Source: Anaerolineaceae bacterium (lineage in GTDB: Bacteria > Chloroflexota > Anaerolineae > Aggregatilineales > Phototrophicaceae). Taken from it: a stretch of DNA of 64,000 nt. The notes below the pieces were generated by a model. That model made no database searches, had not been told where the DNA came from, and saw nothing but the letters and a program-made list of their open reading frames with translations. The DNA lies in the NCBI GenBank assembly GCA_028818375.1, contig JAPPOB010000010.1, forward strand, positions 1,116,001 through 1,180,000, given 5' to 3'. The translations under genes were made by a program, and so were the position numbers. The number at the start of each line of letters is the position of its first letter. The first letter of the stretch is position 1. Positions 9,426 to 18,310 of this stretch are shown one piece after another.

Positions 9426-10662
9426 TCAGTCCTCTCCGTTCCTGCAGGGCGGCCTGGCGGTAAGGCAGGCGACTGACGCTCAGCAGCAGGCCGGTTCCCG
9501 CCATCAGAACGACCAGCGACGAGCCACCGAAACTGACAAAGGGCAGAGGCGTCCCGGTCGACGGCACCACGGCCGTGATGACGGCGATGTTGAGCAGCGC
9601 CTTGACCGCGATCCAGACCGTGAGGCCGGCTGCCAGCAGTGCGCCAAAGGGATCCCGGGCGCGGCGCGCCACGTAAAAGCCGCGCAGGACCAGCAACACG
9701 TAGAGCAGCAGAATGAAGGTCATGCCCAGTACGCCCAGTTCCTCACCGATCACGGCGAAAATGCTGTCCGTGTGAGTCGCGGGCAGGAAGCCGAACTTCT
9801 GACGCCCGTTGCCCAGGCCCACGCCGGTCCAGCCGCCATTGAGAAAGGCGATGATGGCCTGCTGCACGTGATAGTTGGCCTGGGTCAGGTCGGTCACGCC
9901 GGCCAGGTAGGTCGTCACGCGGTTGGGTACGTAATCGGGCAGCAGGCCCAGCCAGGTGACCATCAGCATGACCAGCGAAGTCAGGCCGAATGTGCCCAGC
10001 AACTGGCGCAGGTCCGCGCCCGCCAGGAAAAACATCACGGTCGACGTGACGATGATGATGGCCGCCGTGCTGAAGTCCGGCTGCATAAAAATCAGCCCGG
10101 CTACGACGCCTACCAGCACCGAGAAAGGAAACAGGCCATAGCCGATGCTGCGGATTTGCCCGCGGCGGGAACTGAGCCAGGCGGCCATGTAAAGGACGAT
10201 GACCAGTTCGGCGGCTTCGCCGGGCTGAAAAGAACCGGCAATCAGCGCCCGCCGCGCGCCGAAGGTGTCGTCACCGAACAACCAGACTGCCACCAGGAAA
10301 CCGATGGTGATGAGCAAAAGCCACACGACCATGCGCCGCAGGACACGGTAATCCAGCAGCGCCAGCACCACCAGAAACACGCTGCCGATGAGAATGTTGC
10401 GGATATGGCGCAGCAGGATTTCGATTTCGCTGCCGAAACTCTGGTAACTCCAGTCAAAGGTTGCGCTGTAGACCATCAGGGTGCCGGTGACCAGCAGCAT
10501 GCCGACCAGCAGGAGCAGCCAGCGATCGATCCCGCGGGCCAGTTCACTCCAGCTGTAGCCACGCCGAATGCCGCCCGCAGCCGGCGCCATGACGGCCACG
10601 CCGGCCTGTTCCTGCTCCAGCGTGACGTTGTCGGCATCCTGCAATTCAGCGTCGGACAGCAT
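9349..10662 (-). CDS. ftsW: SEDS-family peptidoglycan polymerase FtsW
   Basis: Multi-pass membrane glycosyltransferase that polymerises lipid II at the septum together with a class B PBP. The 437-residue protein has about ten hydrophobic segments. The SEDS landmarks FQPGEAAELV and FMQPDFSTA are present, as are the long extracellular loop GLGNGRQKFGFLPATHTDS followed by FAVIGEELG and the final VVPSTGTPLPFVSFGGSSL. Its C-terminal tail (about 30 Arg-rich residues) is encoded in the region overlapping murG. It lies 3 bases after murD. Its cognate transpeptidase in this operon lacks active-site residues (see 13173-14912), which makes FtsW the likely active partner of that pair. Confidence 0.96.
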   Translation of the reverse strand: MLSDAELQDADNVTLEQEQAGVAVMAPAAGGIRRGYSWSELARGIDRWLLLLVGMLLVTGTLMVYSATFDWSYQSFGSEIEILLRHIRNILIGSVFLVVLALLDYRVLRRMVVWLLLITIGFLVAVWLFGDDTFGARRALIAGSFQPGEAAELVIVLYMAAWLSSRRGQIRSIGYGLFPFSVLVGVVAGLIFMQPDFSTAAIIIVTSTVMFFLAGADLRQLLGTFGLTSLVMLMVTWLGLLPDYVPNRVTTYLAGVTDLTQANYHVQQAIIAFLNGGWTGVGLGNGRQKFGFLPATHTDSIFAVIGEELGVLGMTFILLLYVLLVLRGFYVARRARDPFGALLAAGLTVWIAVKALLNIAVITAVVPSTGTPLPFVSFGGSSLVVLMAGTGLLLSVSRLPYRQAALQERRGLIANPDRSGRDRRARLSRAGRRRGPS

Positions 10663-10665
10663 CGC

Positions 10666-12030
10666 TCACAGCGCCTCGACCAGTCGGCGAAAGTGGGCGC
10701 CGCGTTCGGCGAAATCGCGGTAGGCATCGAAACTGGTGCCGCCCGGTGAAAGCAGCACGACGTCGCCGGCCTGCGCGCGCCCGGCTGCCAGGGTTACCGC
10801 CTCGTCCAGCCCCGCCACGTTGCAGACCGCCGCGCCCGCTCCGCCCAACGCTCGCGTCATGTCGCAAATCTCTTCGCCAAAGTGCCCGAACGTGATGATA
10901 CAGCGCGATTTCTGCAGGGCCAGTCGCAACATGCCCTCCCAGGGCAACTGCTTGTCCACGCCGCCGGCAAGCAAAATCAGGGGCCCGTCGTAACTGTGCA
11001 GGGCCGCCACCACGCGCTCCGGCGCCGTGGCGATACTGTCATTGACCCAGGTGACGCCTTCCAGGCTGCGCACGGTCTCAAGGCGATGAGGCACGCCGCG
11101 AAAATTGCGGATGGCCTGGGCCATCGCCGGGGCCGCGACCCCCGCCGCGCCCGCCGTGGCGCAGGCCGCCAGCAGATTCATCAGGTTGTGCGGGCCCGGC
11201 AAGGGGCTGTCCGCCCTGGCACAAACGCGTTGCGACCTGCCATTCCCCGCACAACGACCGACCAGCCACAGGCTGTCGTCCTGGTACCAGGCGCCGTCTC
11301 CCGGCGGTCTGTCCCTGCCAAACCAGGCCAGCCCCGCCCGCACGTGCGACTTCAGGGCGCGGCTACCACCATCATCGTGCCCGAGGATGGCGCAGTCCTC
11401 TCCCCCCTGGAAATCAAGAATGCGGGCCTTGGCTGCGGCGTAGGCCTCCATTGTGCCGTGCCGGTCGAGGTGGTTGGGTGTGACGTTGAGGACCACCGCC
11501 AGTTGCGGGCTGCAGGTCATCAGTTCCAGCTGGAAACTCGACAGCTCCATGACCACGACGTCCCCGCCCTGCATACGGCCGAGATCATCGAGCAGGACAT
11601 GGCCGATGTTGCCGCCCGTCCACACCTGCCTGCCGGCCGCCTCCAGCATGGCCGCCACCAGCGACGTGGTGGTGGTCTTGCCGGCGCTGCCCGTGATGCC
11701 AATGACGGGCGCCGGGCAGCGTTCCATAAAGAGCTGCGCGTCATTCGTCAGCGGGATGCCGCGTCGCCGCGCTTCCCGGACCATGGGCGCGTCCAGCGGG
11801 ACGCCACCGGACAGGCACATCAGTTCTGTCTCATCAAGCAGGTCCGGCGAATGATCGCCGCTGACAAACTCGACCCTCGCGCCCGGCGGCAGCTCGTCCA
11901 GCACCGGCTCAACGGGCCGGCGATCGCTGACCGTCACGCTGGCGCCCCTGGTCGGCAACCAGCGCGCCAGGGCGCGCCCCTGCCGCCCGTAGCCAAGCAC
12001 CAGTACCCGCTTTCCCTGCAGGGATTCCAT
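10666..12030 (-). CDS. murD: UDP-N-acetylmuramoylalanine-D-glutamate ligase MurD
   Basis: Adds D-glutamate to UDP-MurNAc-L-Ala using ATP. The 454-residue protein has an N-terminal Rossmann domain (VLVLGYGRQGRALARWL), the P-loop GITGSAGKTTTTSLVAAML, the metal-binding VVMELSSFQLE and NVTPNHLDRHG, and the C-terminal substrate motif VTWVNDSIATAPERVV with LLSPGGTSFDAYRDFAERG. The usual NDSKATN lysine is isoleucine here, a variant I believe occurs in several Gram-positive and Chloroflexota MurD proteins, so I do not read it as loss of function. It follows mraY after 15 bases and precedes ftsW. Confidence 0.96.
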   Translation of the reverse strand: MESLQGKRVLVLGYGRQGRALARWLPTRGASVTVSDRRPVEPVLDELPPGARVEFVSGDHSPDLLDETELMCLSGGVPLDAPMVREARRRGIPLTNDAQLFMERCPAPVIGITGSAGKTTTTSLVAAMLEAAGRQVWTGGNIGHVLLDDLGRMQGGDVVVMELSSFQLELMTCSPQLAVVLNVTPNHLDRHGTMEAYAAAKARILDFQGGEDCAILGHDDGGSRALKSHVRAGLAWFGRDRPPGDGAWYQDDSLWLVGRCAGNGRSQRVCARADSPLPGPHNLMNLLAACATAGAAGVAAPAMAQAIRNFRGVPHRLETVRSLEGVTWVNDSIATAPERVVAALHSYDGPLILLAGGVDKQLPWEGMLRLALQKSRCIITFGHFGEEICDMTRALGGAGAAVCNVAGLDEAVTLAAGRAQAGDVVLLSPGGTSFDAYRDFAERGAHFRRLVEAL

Positions 12031-12045
12031 CGACAGGAAACTGCC

Positions 12046-13125
12046 TCAGATCAGCGCCAGCGCCACACCAAGCATCGCGCTCAGCAGGCCAACCAGCCAG
12101 AAGCGCTGCACGATTTGCGTCTCGCTCCAGCCACCCAGTTCAAAGTGGCCGTGCAGCGGCGCCTGCCGAAAGAGGCGCCGGTCCACACCGCGATATCGTC
12201 GCGACCAGCGCGCCGAGGCCACCTGCAGAATCACGCTCAGCGTCTCGGCCAGGGGCACGATCGCGATGATCGGCAGGAGCAGCCACTGCCCGGTCATGAC
12301 CGCCACCGTGCCCAGCGCCGCCCCCAGCGCAAGGGAGCCGGTATCGCCCATGAACATCTGCGCCGGATGCGCGTTGTACCACAGGAAGGCGAAGCAGGCG
12401 CCGACCACGATGAAGCAAAACTGGGTCAGGAACACCTGGTTCTGCAGAAAGGCGATGATGCCATAGGCCGCGAAGGCGCTGGCCGAAATGATGCCCGCCA
12501 GCCCGTCAAGACCGTCGGTGAAATTGACGGCATTCGAGGTCCCGACGATGAAAAAGGCGCAAAGAGGAATGAAAAGGGCCGGACTCAGGGGAATCGACAG
12601 TTCAACCAGCGGCAGGTTGACCGAATTGGCGTAGGAAACGCCACCTTCCCAGGTGGAAATGAAGACCGCCACGGCGACGGCCATAACCACCTGCACCGCG
12701 AACTTGACGCGGCCCGACAGCCCCTCCCCCAAAGGCCCGCGCGAGCGCAGGATGCTGGCGCGGTCGTCGATGGCGCCCAACACGCCGAAGGCCAGCAACA
12801 CGATCATCGGCAGCAGGATGCTGCGGCCGCTCACCTGACGCACAACGCTGGCCAGGTTGAGACCGGCCGTAAGCACCACGACCGACACAATGATCAGCAC
12901 GCCGCCCATGGTGGGCGTCCCTACCTTGCGTTGCTGCCGCTCGCCCAGTTCGGCGCGGATCTGCTTGCCAATGCCCAGGCGTCGCAGCAACTCGATCAGC
13001 GGCCCGCCCCAGATTACGCCCAGCAGGAAAGTGATCGAACCCACCGCCAACGCAAAGGGTAGTCCCATGCCCGCCCTGTCTTTCGCCAGATTCCATTCTA
13101 GCGTATCTGGCGCATCGGCCACCAT
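12046..13125 (-). CDS. mraY: Phospho-MurNAc-pentapeptide transferase MraY
   Basis: Integral membrane enzyme that moves phospho-MurNAc-pentapeptide to undecaprenyl phosphate, making lipid I. The 359-residue protein has about ten membrane segments and the family motifs VGTPTMGGVLI, LGAIDDRASI, the catalytic NAVNFTDGLDGLAG, AFLWYNAHPAQMFMGDTGS and, near the end, APLHGHFELGGWSE. A downstream start at 13068 (MGLPFALAVG), preceded by GACAGGGCGGGC, would give a more usual N-terminus; the ATG at 13125 is kept as the longest reading. It directly follows the PBP gene; the murE and murF genes normally found here are absent. Confidence 0.96.
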   Translation of the reverse strand: MVADAPDTLEWNLAKDRAGMGLPFALAVGSITFLLGVIWGGPLIELLRRLGIGKQIRAELGERQQRKVGTPTMGGVLIIVSVVVLTAGLNLASVVRQVSGRSILLPMIVLLAFGVLGAIDDRASILRSRGPLGEGLSGRVKFAVQVVMAVAVAVFISTWEGGVSYANSVNLPLVELSIPLSPALFIPLCAFFIVGTSNAVNFTDGLDGLAGIISASAFAAYGIIAFLQNQVFLTQFCFIVVGACFAFLWYNAHPAQMFMGDTGSLALGAALGTVAVMTGQWLLLPIIAIVPLAETLSVILQVASARWSRRYRGVDRRLFRQAPLHGHFELGGWSETQIVQRFWLVGLLSAMLGVALALI

Positions 13126-13172
13126 TGCCAGGCGCGCCAGGCCGCAGGTTGTCGGGCGGCGCCGGTCAGCGA

Positions 13173-14912
13173 CTAGTGCTGGATGGCCTCTACGGCGCCT
13201 CCGGCAGCGACCAGGTCGCGCCGAACGTCATCGGGAGGAATGTTCATCATAATGACCAGGCGTTGCGCCAGGCGCTGGAACACCGGCGCCGCGGCTGCCG
13301 CGCCCCAGTATTCGTTGGGATGGTCCAGCCGGATGAAGACGATGACCCGGGGATCGTCCGCCGGCAGGAAACCGATGAACGAGACGATGGACGTGCCCGC
13401 TTCGTAGCCCAGGGTGGTGGGCACCTGGGCCGTCCCCGCCGTGCCGGCGACCGTGTAGCCCGGCAACCCGGCGCGGCCACCCATGCCCTCGCGGGTGGCG
13501 GTGACCATCATTTCGGTCACCTGTCGGGCGGTCGCGGCACTGATCGGCCGCCCCAGGGTCGAGGGCGACGATGCGCGCACCTCGTCGCCATCCAGCAGGC
13601 GTCGAAAGACGTGCGGCTGCATCATCAGGCCGTCGTTGGCGATGGCGGAAAAGGCCGTCAGGATTTGCAGGGGAGTGACTGCCACGCCCTGGCCGAAACT
13701 GTTGGTCAGCAAGAGGCTGTCATTGTAGTCCTCATCGCCCGGCACGAACAGGATGCCGGGAAGTTCTCCCTGCAGGTCGATGCCCGTTGGTTCGCCAATG
13801 CCGAATTCGCGCAGGCCGCTGTAAAAGGCCGCCGGCCCCATTTGCATGCTTATGGTTGCTGCGCCGACGTTGAGCGTCTCCACCAGTACAGTGGTCAGGT
13901 CGACCACGCCATGGGCCTTGCGGTCCCAGTTCTGCACCTGCACGCCGCCTGCCTCAATATAGCCGCGGTCCAGGTAGGTGTCCTCCATCCGGTAAGCGCC
14001 ACGCTCCAGCGCCACGGCGAGGGTCAAGACCTGCATCAGGCTGCCGGGTTCGAAGAGGCCGTTGATCGCCGCATTCTGCAGCAGGGTGTCGTCGCGCACC
14101 TCGTACCAGGCGTTGGGGTCAAAGGTGGGCCAACTGGCCATGGCCAGCATTTCGCCGCTGCGCGGGTCCATGACGAGGATGTTGCCGCGGGCGGCGTTGG
14201 TCAGCGCCACGCTGCTTTCAAGTTCGCTCTCGGCAAGGTACTGAATTTCGCGATCGATGGTCAGCACAATGTCGGAGCCGCGGTCCTCGTCATGGTCCTC
14301 CGGCACGTCAAAGGGGATATTGCTGAGCATTTGCTCCTGCTCGCGGCCGGCCAGCTGGACGTCATAGAAGCCCTCAACCCCGTAGTAACCCTGCAGGTCA
14401 CCGCCCACGAAGCCCACCACCTGGGCAGCCATCGACCCCTGCGGATAGTACCGTCGCGGCCTCGCTTCGATCGTCACGCCCAGAAGGTCCAGTTCGGCCA
14501 CCTGCCGTCCCTGGTCCGCGCTGACGCCCGCCGACAGCAACACCCAGGGGACTTCGCTGGTGATGCGATTGAAGGTGTCCAGTTCGTCCAGCCCCATGAT
14601 GCCTGCCAGCCGTATGGCTGTTTCACGCGGCTGCGAGATCAGATTGGGGCTGATGCCAACGCGGTACTCGAGCGAGTTCACCGCCATCGCCTGCAGGTCC
14701 CGGTCATAAATGTTGCCGCGCACGGCCGCCTGGCGCAGCGTGCGCTGGTAGCCGGATGCGCGCACGCTCTCCAGATAACCGGTCACGGCCGGGTCCAGCT
14801 GAAACTGGAAGGAGACCAGACGCAGCATCAGCAAAACACTGACCAGCAACAGGCCTGCGATGACGATTGGCAGGCGTTGCCGCAGCGTATCGTCAGGCAG
14901 GTTCTGCCTCAT
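13173..14912 (-). CDS. FtsI/PBP2-like class B penicillin-binding protein with degenerate active site
   Basis: Bitopic membrane protein of the FtsI family: short cytoplasmic tail, membrane segment (about 15-37), dimerisation/pedestal domain containing AAVRGNIYDRDLQAMAVNS, and a C-terminal transpeptidase fold (about 215-560). The fold is complete, but key residues are changed. The SxxK box reads S291-L-M-Q294, so the general-base lysine is glutamine. The SxN box reads T346-L-N348. The KTG box reads T491-A-G493 inside VAGTAGTAQVP. All codons are clear substitutions in an intact frame, so this is not a frameshift artefact. It should not be able to cross-link as a normal D,D-transpeptidase; a structural role, perhaps activating FtsW, is my inference. 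Its ATG overlaps the ftsL stop by 4 bases (ATGA). Confidence 0.9.
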   Translation of the reverse strand: MRQNLPDDTLRQRLPIVIAGLLLVSVLLMLRLVSFQFQLDPAVTGYLESVRASGYQRTLRQAAVRGNIYDRDLQAMAVNSLEYRVGISPNLISQPRETAIRLAGIMGLDELDTFNRITSEVPWVLLSAGVSADQGRQVAELDLLGVTIEARPRRYYPQGSMAAQVVGFVGGDLQGYYGVEGFYDVQLAGREQEQMLSNIPFDVPEDHDEDRGSDIVLTIDREIQYLAESELESSVALTNAARGNILVMDPRSGEMLAMASWPTFDPNAWYEVRDDTLLQNAAINGLFEPGSLMQVLTLAVALERGAYRMEDTYLDRGYIEAGGVQVQNWDRKAHGVVDLTTVLVETLNVGAATISMQMGPAAFYSGLREFGIGEPTGIDLQGELPGILFVPGDEDYNDSLLLTNSFGQGVAVTPLQILTAFSAIANDGLMMQPHVFRRLLDGDEVRASSPSTLGRPISAATARQVTEMMVTATREGMGGRAGLPGYTVAGTAGTAQVPTTLGYEAGTSIVSFIGFLPADDPRVIVFIRLDHPNEYWGAAAAAPVFQRLAQRLVIMMNIPPDDVRRDLVAAGGAVEAIQH

Positions 14913-15379
14913 TCGCCCTCCGCGGCGTCAGGCTGACGGTTGAAAGCGTCCAGTTGTTGCTGTATCCAGCCTGCCAGCGTTTCATCATAATCGGCAGCCG
15001 GTGTCGCCTGTTGCGCATAAATCTGCGGCGCCACCGCGGTCCGTCGCGGATCGTACTGGTCCACAACGACGTAGTCGATGTCCTCCGTGTTCGCCTGACG
15101 AAAGCCCATCTCCTCCGCCCGCCGGCGCAATCGCGGCACGCTGCGCAGGCTGGCAATCTCCGAACGCAGGCTCTCGTTAAGTTGCTCCAGTTCATTGCGT
15201 TCGGCGATCAGGATTTCCAGTTGACGGCCGGTCGTGGCATCCAGCGCCGCCTGCGACAAATAGACCAGCGCGCCCACGATGACTGCCAGCAAGAGCCCCA
15301 GCGAGGCCAGCAAAACGGCCTGGCGCTGCCGTCGCCAGGAACGACGCAGGGCATGCTCAATGAGGACGCCCTGTCTCAC
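14909..15379 (-). CDS. ftsL: FtsL/DivIC-like septum protein
   Basis: Small bitopic divisome protein (156 residues) that would pair with FtsQ and FtsB/DivIC homologues. A basic N-terminus (HALRRSWRRQRQ) precedes a membrane segment (AVLLASLGLLLAVIVGALVY). A coiled coil follows (roughly LEILIAERNELEQLNESLRS onward), ending in RRAEEMGFRQ, the usual septum-initiator pattern. The start is a GTG at 15379 whose last bases form the rsmH stop (GTGA overlap), with GGAG eight bases upstream. It ends in an ATGA overlap with the next gene. FtsL sequences are poorly conserved, so the name rests on position between rsmH and the PBP gene plus topology. A Gln/Pro-rich periplasmic tail of about 60 residues is unusual in length. 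Confidence 0.85.
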   Translation of the reverse strand: MRQGVLIEHALRRSWRRQRQAVLLASLGLLLAVIVGALVYLSQAALDATTGRQLEILIAERNELEQLNESLRSEIASLRSVPRLRRRAEEMGFRQANTEDIDYVVVDQYDPRRTAVAPQIYAQQATPAADYDETLAGWIQQQLDAFNRQPDAAEGE

Positions 15380-16356
15380 AGCTTCTCCGCCACGCGCAGT
15401 TTCGCGCTGCGGCTGCGGGGATTTCCACCCCGCTCCGCAGCGTCGGCCACAAGAGGCCGGCGACGCAAGCGACGCAAACGGGCGCGTTGGTCGCAGGCGC
15501 AGACCGGCAGCTGCGGCGGACAGACGCAGTCGCGCTCCTCCTGCTGCAGCCAATGTTTCACAATCCGGTCCTCCAGGCTGTGAAAGCTGATGACGACGAG
15601 TCGGCCACCCGGTCGCAACAGGGACAGGGCTTCCGGCAGGGCCCTGCGCAGCGTTTCCAGCTCGTCATTGACCGCAATACGCAGCGCCTGGAAAACACGC
15701 GTCGCCGGATGAATGCGCCTGGGCCAGGGCCGGGGCGTCGCGCGCGCAATGGCGCGGGCCAGTTCGCCGCTGCCCCTGAAGGGACGCTCGCGCACGATCA
15801 TGCGGGCCAGGCGCCTGCTGTGGCGTTCCTCTCCGAAACGCCGAAAGAGTTCTGTCAGCGCTTCCTCACTGCTGTCGTTGACCAGAGATTCAGCGTCCGC
15901 AATGCCGGAAGCCGGATCGAAGCGCATATCCAGCGGCCCCTCGTGGCGCAGGGCGAAACCCCGTTCGGCGCGGTCCAGTTGCAGGGAGGAAACGCCCAGG
16001 TCGAGCAGAATGCCGTCGACCTCACGCCAGCCCAGGCTGTTGGCCGCCAGGCGCATGTCCTCATAGCTGCGATGCCGCAGGGTCACCCGCCCCTGCCAGG
16101 GGGAAAGTCGCTCGCGCGCAAGCGCCAGCGCTTCCCGGTCCAGGTCCAGGCCGAGCAGGGCGCCGGCCCCGCCCGCGAGCAGCGCCTCGCTGTGACCGCC
16201 GGCGCCAACCGTGCCATCTATGAGACGCCCCGCCGGCAAGAGCCACTGCAGCACGGCGTCCACCAGCACCGGCGTGTGCCAGGTCGGGGCGTGCGGCGAC
16301 GGCGCCTGGCGAAGCGCCGGCGCGCCGCCTTCCCCAGGTCTGCTGTCAGAGGACAT
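15376..16356 (-). CDS. rsmH: 16S rRNA (cytosine-1402-N4)-methyltransferase RsmH (MraW)
   Basis: SAM-dependent enzyme that methylates N4 of C1402 in the 16S rRNA decoding centre. The 326-residue protein contains the full RsmH signature set: HTPVLVDAVL, LIDGTVGAGGHSEALL (SAM loop), ILLDLGVSSLQLDRAERGF, GPLDMRFDP, HPATRVFQALRIAVNDEL and VVISFHSLEDRIVKHWL. It ends with the Cys-rich CVCPPQLPVCAC and a basic tail. It is the first gene of the dcw operon; mraZ, which usually precedes it, is missing. The 67 bases to the divergent uvrC must hold both promoters, but I see only weak -10 look-alikes (TATACT at 16369-16374 for the plus strand). Confidence 0.97.
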   Translation of the reverse strand: MSSDSRPGEGGAPALRQAPSPHAPTWHTPVLVDAVLQWLLPAGRLIDGTVGAGGHSEALLAGGAGALLGLDLDREALALARERLSPWQGRVTLRHRSYEDMRLAANSLGWREVDGILLDLGVSSLQLDRAERGFALRHEGPLDMRFDPASGIADAESLVNDSSEEALTELFRRFGEERHSRRLARMIVRERPFRGSGELARAIARATPRPWPRRIHPATRVFQALRIAVNDELETLRRALPEALSLLRPGGRLVVISFHSLEDRIVKHWLQQEERDCVCPPQLPVCACDQRARLRRLRRRPLVADAAERGGNPRSRSAKLRVAEKL

Positions 16357-16423
16357 GCCCGCTTCCGCTATACTGGAGGGACCGGTTCCATAGCGTTGGT
16401 CTGGCGCACACGCTGACTATACC

Positions 16424-18310
16424 ATGACCTTCAGCCCCTCCTCCCACATCCGCACGATCCTCGAAAACCTGCCGCAAAAGCCCGGCGTCTATCTGATGAA
16501 GGGTGAGCGCGGCGAAGTCCTTTATATCGGCAAGGCGCGGCGCCTGCGCAACCGCGTGCGCAGTTACTTCAACAACAGCGCCGAACACAGCGAAAAGACG
16601 CGGCGCCTGCGTGACCGCATCCGCGACATCGACTTCATCGTTGAGCGCAATGAGGTCAAGGCCCTCATCCTTGAGGAAACCCTGATCAAGCGCCACCTGC
16701 CGCACTTCAACATCGCGCTCAAGGACAACAAGCGCTATCCCTATATCCGCGTCTCCTGGCAGGACGACTTCCCGCGCGTCGACGTGACCCGCCGCCTGGT
16801 GCAGGATGGCAGCCGCTACTTCGGCCCCTACGTCGCCATGTGGGCCGCGCAGGACACCCTGCAGACCCTGCGCAAGGTCTTCCCCTACCTCACCTGCGAC
16901 CGCGACATTGACGGCCAGGACGAGCGCGCCTGCCTCTACCACGACATCCAGCTCTGCAACGCGCCCTGCATCGGCGCCGTCGACCGGGAAGCCTACAGGG
17001 CGATGATCGCCGGCCTCATGGCCGTGTTGCGCGGCCGCTCCGAAGAAATCGTGTCGCGCCTGCAAGGGGAGATGGACGAGGCCGCCACGGCGCTCCAGTT
17101 TGAGCGCGCCGCCTCGCTGCGGGACCAGTTGCGCGCCATCGACATGATCACGCAGAAGAATCGCACGGTCGGCCACAGCCTGAGCAACCACGACGTCATC
17201 GCCCTGGCGCGCGACAGGCACGACGCCGTCGTGCAGATCCTCTTCATTCGCAACGGCCGCCTGATTGGCAGCGATTCGCACGCGCTCGAAGGGACCGCCG
17301 ACGACAGCGACGAGATCGTCGTGCGCGCCTTTCTTAAACGCTTTTACAACGTGGCCAGCGAAATTCCCAAAGAGGTCATCCTGCCCAACCACGTGGAGGA
17401 AGCGCGCATCATCGAACAATGGCTGAGGGACCGGCGCGGCGGCAGCAAGGTCAGCATCACCGTGCCGCAACGGGGCCGCAAGCGCGAACTGGTGAGCCTC
17501 GCCCGGGAAAACGCGGCCGAGGCCCTGCACATGTTGCGGGCCCAGTGGGAAGCGGACTCCGTTCGCCAGGAAGATGCCCTCGCCAGCCTGCAGGCCGCCC
17601 TGCATCTGCCCCGCCCTCCCAACCGCATCGAGTGCTTTGACGTCAGCACCACCCAGGGCACGGCCATCGTGGCCAGCCGCGTCGTCTTCGTGCGCGGCGT
17701 GGCCCGCAAAAGCGAGTACCGTCGTTTCAACATCCGCTCGGTCAGCCATCGTGGTTCCGACGATTACCAGTCGATGCGCGAGGCCCTCACGCGCCGCTTC
17801 GCCCGTTACATTCGCGCGCGGGAGCGGGATGACGCGCTCCCGCCCGTGGGACGCGACAACGAGGAGACCTGGCGACTCCTGCCGGACCTGCTGGTCGTTG
17901 ACGGCGGCCGCGGCCAGCTCAACGTCGCGCTGGAGGTGTTACGCGAATTCGGCCTGCAGGACACACTGCGGGTGGCGGGGCTGGCCAAACGCTTCGAGGA
18001 ACTGTGGACGCCCGGCGCCCACCGACCGCTGCTGCTGCCCCCGCGCGACCAGGCGCTCTTCCTCGTCCAGCGCATCCGCGACGAGGCCCATCGCTTTGCG
18101 ATTACCAGCCACCGCAACCGGCGCCGCAAACAGGGCATGGCCAGTCGCCTGGAAGCCATTCAAGGCATCGGCCCCGCCAAACGCAAGGCCCTGCTGAAGA
18201 ACTATTCGAATTCCATCGACGCCATTCGCGCGGCCACTGTTGAGGAACTGGCAAACGTGCCTGGCATCACGCCGGACCTGGCCGCTGCGATTCACGCGGA
18301 ACTGGACTAG
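16424..18310 (+). CDS. uvrC: Excinuclease ABC subunit C
   Basis: Dual endonuclease of nucleotide excision repair, incising on both sides of a lesion marked by UvrAB. The 628-residue protein has an N-terminal GIY-YIG nuclease (GVYLMKGERGEVLYIGKARR, about 18-37), the Cys-containing DRDIDGQDERACLYHDIQLC segment and a UVR domain that binds UvrB (about 205-240). The RNase H-like nuclease includes IECFDVSTTQGTAIVAS and VVDGGRGQLNVAL, and tandem helix-hairpin-helix motifs at the C-terminus (EAIQGIGPAKRKALL) bind DNA. Length and domain order are standard. It is transcribed away from the dcw operon. Its stop codon shares the palindrome CTAG (18307-18310) with the stop of the convergent Tat-exported gene. 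Confidence 0.97.
   Translation: MTFSPSSHIRTILENLPQKPGVYLMKGERGEVLYIGKARRLRNRVRSYFNNSAEHSEKTRRLRDRIRDIDFIVERNEVKALILEETLIKRHLPHFNIALKDNKRYPYIRVSWQDDFPRVDVTRRLVQDGSRYFGPYVAMWAAQDTLQTLRKVFPYLTCDRDIDGQDERACLYHDIQLCNAPCIGAVDREAYRAMIAGLMAVLRGRSEEIVSRLQGEMDEAATALQFERAASLRDQLRAIDMITQKNRTVGHSLSNHDVIALARDRHDAVVQILFIRNGRLIGSDSHALEGTADDSDEIVVRAFLKRFYNVASEIPKEVILPNHVEEARIIEQWLRDRRGGSKVSITVPQRGRKRELVSLARENAAEALHMLRAQWEADSVRQEDALASLQAALHLPRPPNRIECFDVSTTQGTAIVASRVVFVRGVARKSEYRRFNIRSVSHRGSDDYQSMREALTRRFARYIRARERDDALPPVGRDNEETWRLLPDLLVVDGGRGQLNVALEVLREFGLQDTLRVAGLAKRFEELWTPGAHRPLLLPPRDQALFLVQRIRDEAHRFAITSHRNRRRKQGMASRLEAIQGIGPAKRKALLKNYSNSIDAIRAATVEELANVPGITPDLAAAIHAELD

Noticed and set aside
10666..12030. MurD as an inactive ligase because NDSKATN reads NDSIATA
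   Set aside because: The ATP loop and other catalytic motifs are intact, and the Ile variant is believed to occur naturally in several phyla.
10882..13062. Plus-strand open frame of about 725 codons opposite murD and mraY
   Set aside because: Gln/His/Arg-rich translation typical of antisense high-GC frames, and both genes beneath it are unmistakable.
13173..14912. Frameshift or sequencing error as cause of the missing PBP motifs
   Set aside because: The frame and fold are continuous and each change is a clean codon substitution at three separate places.
16346..17749. Minus-strand open frame opposite uvrC
   Set aside because: Shadow of the nuclease gene; the Val/Asp/Ala-rich product has no recognisable domain.
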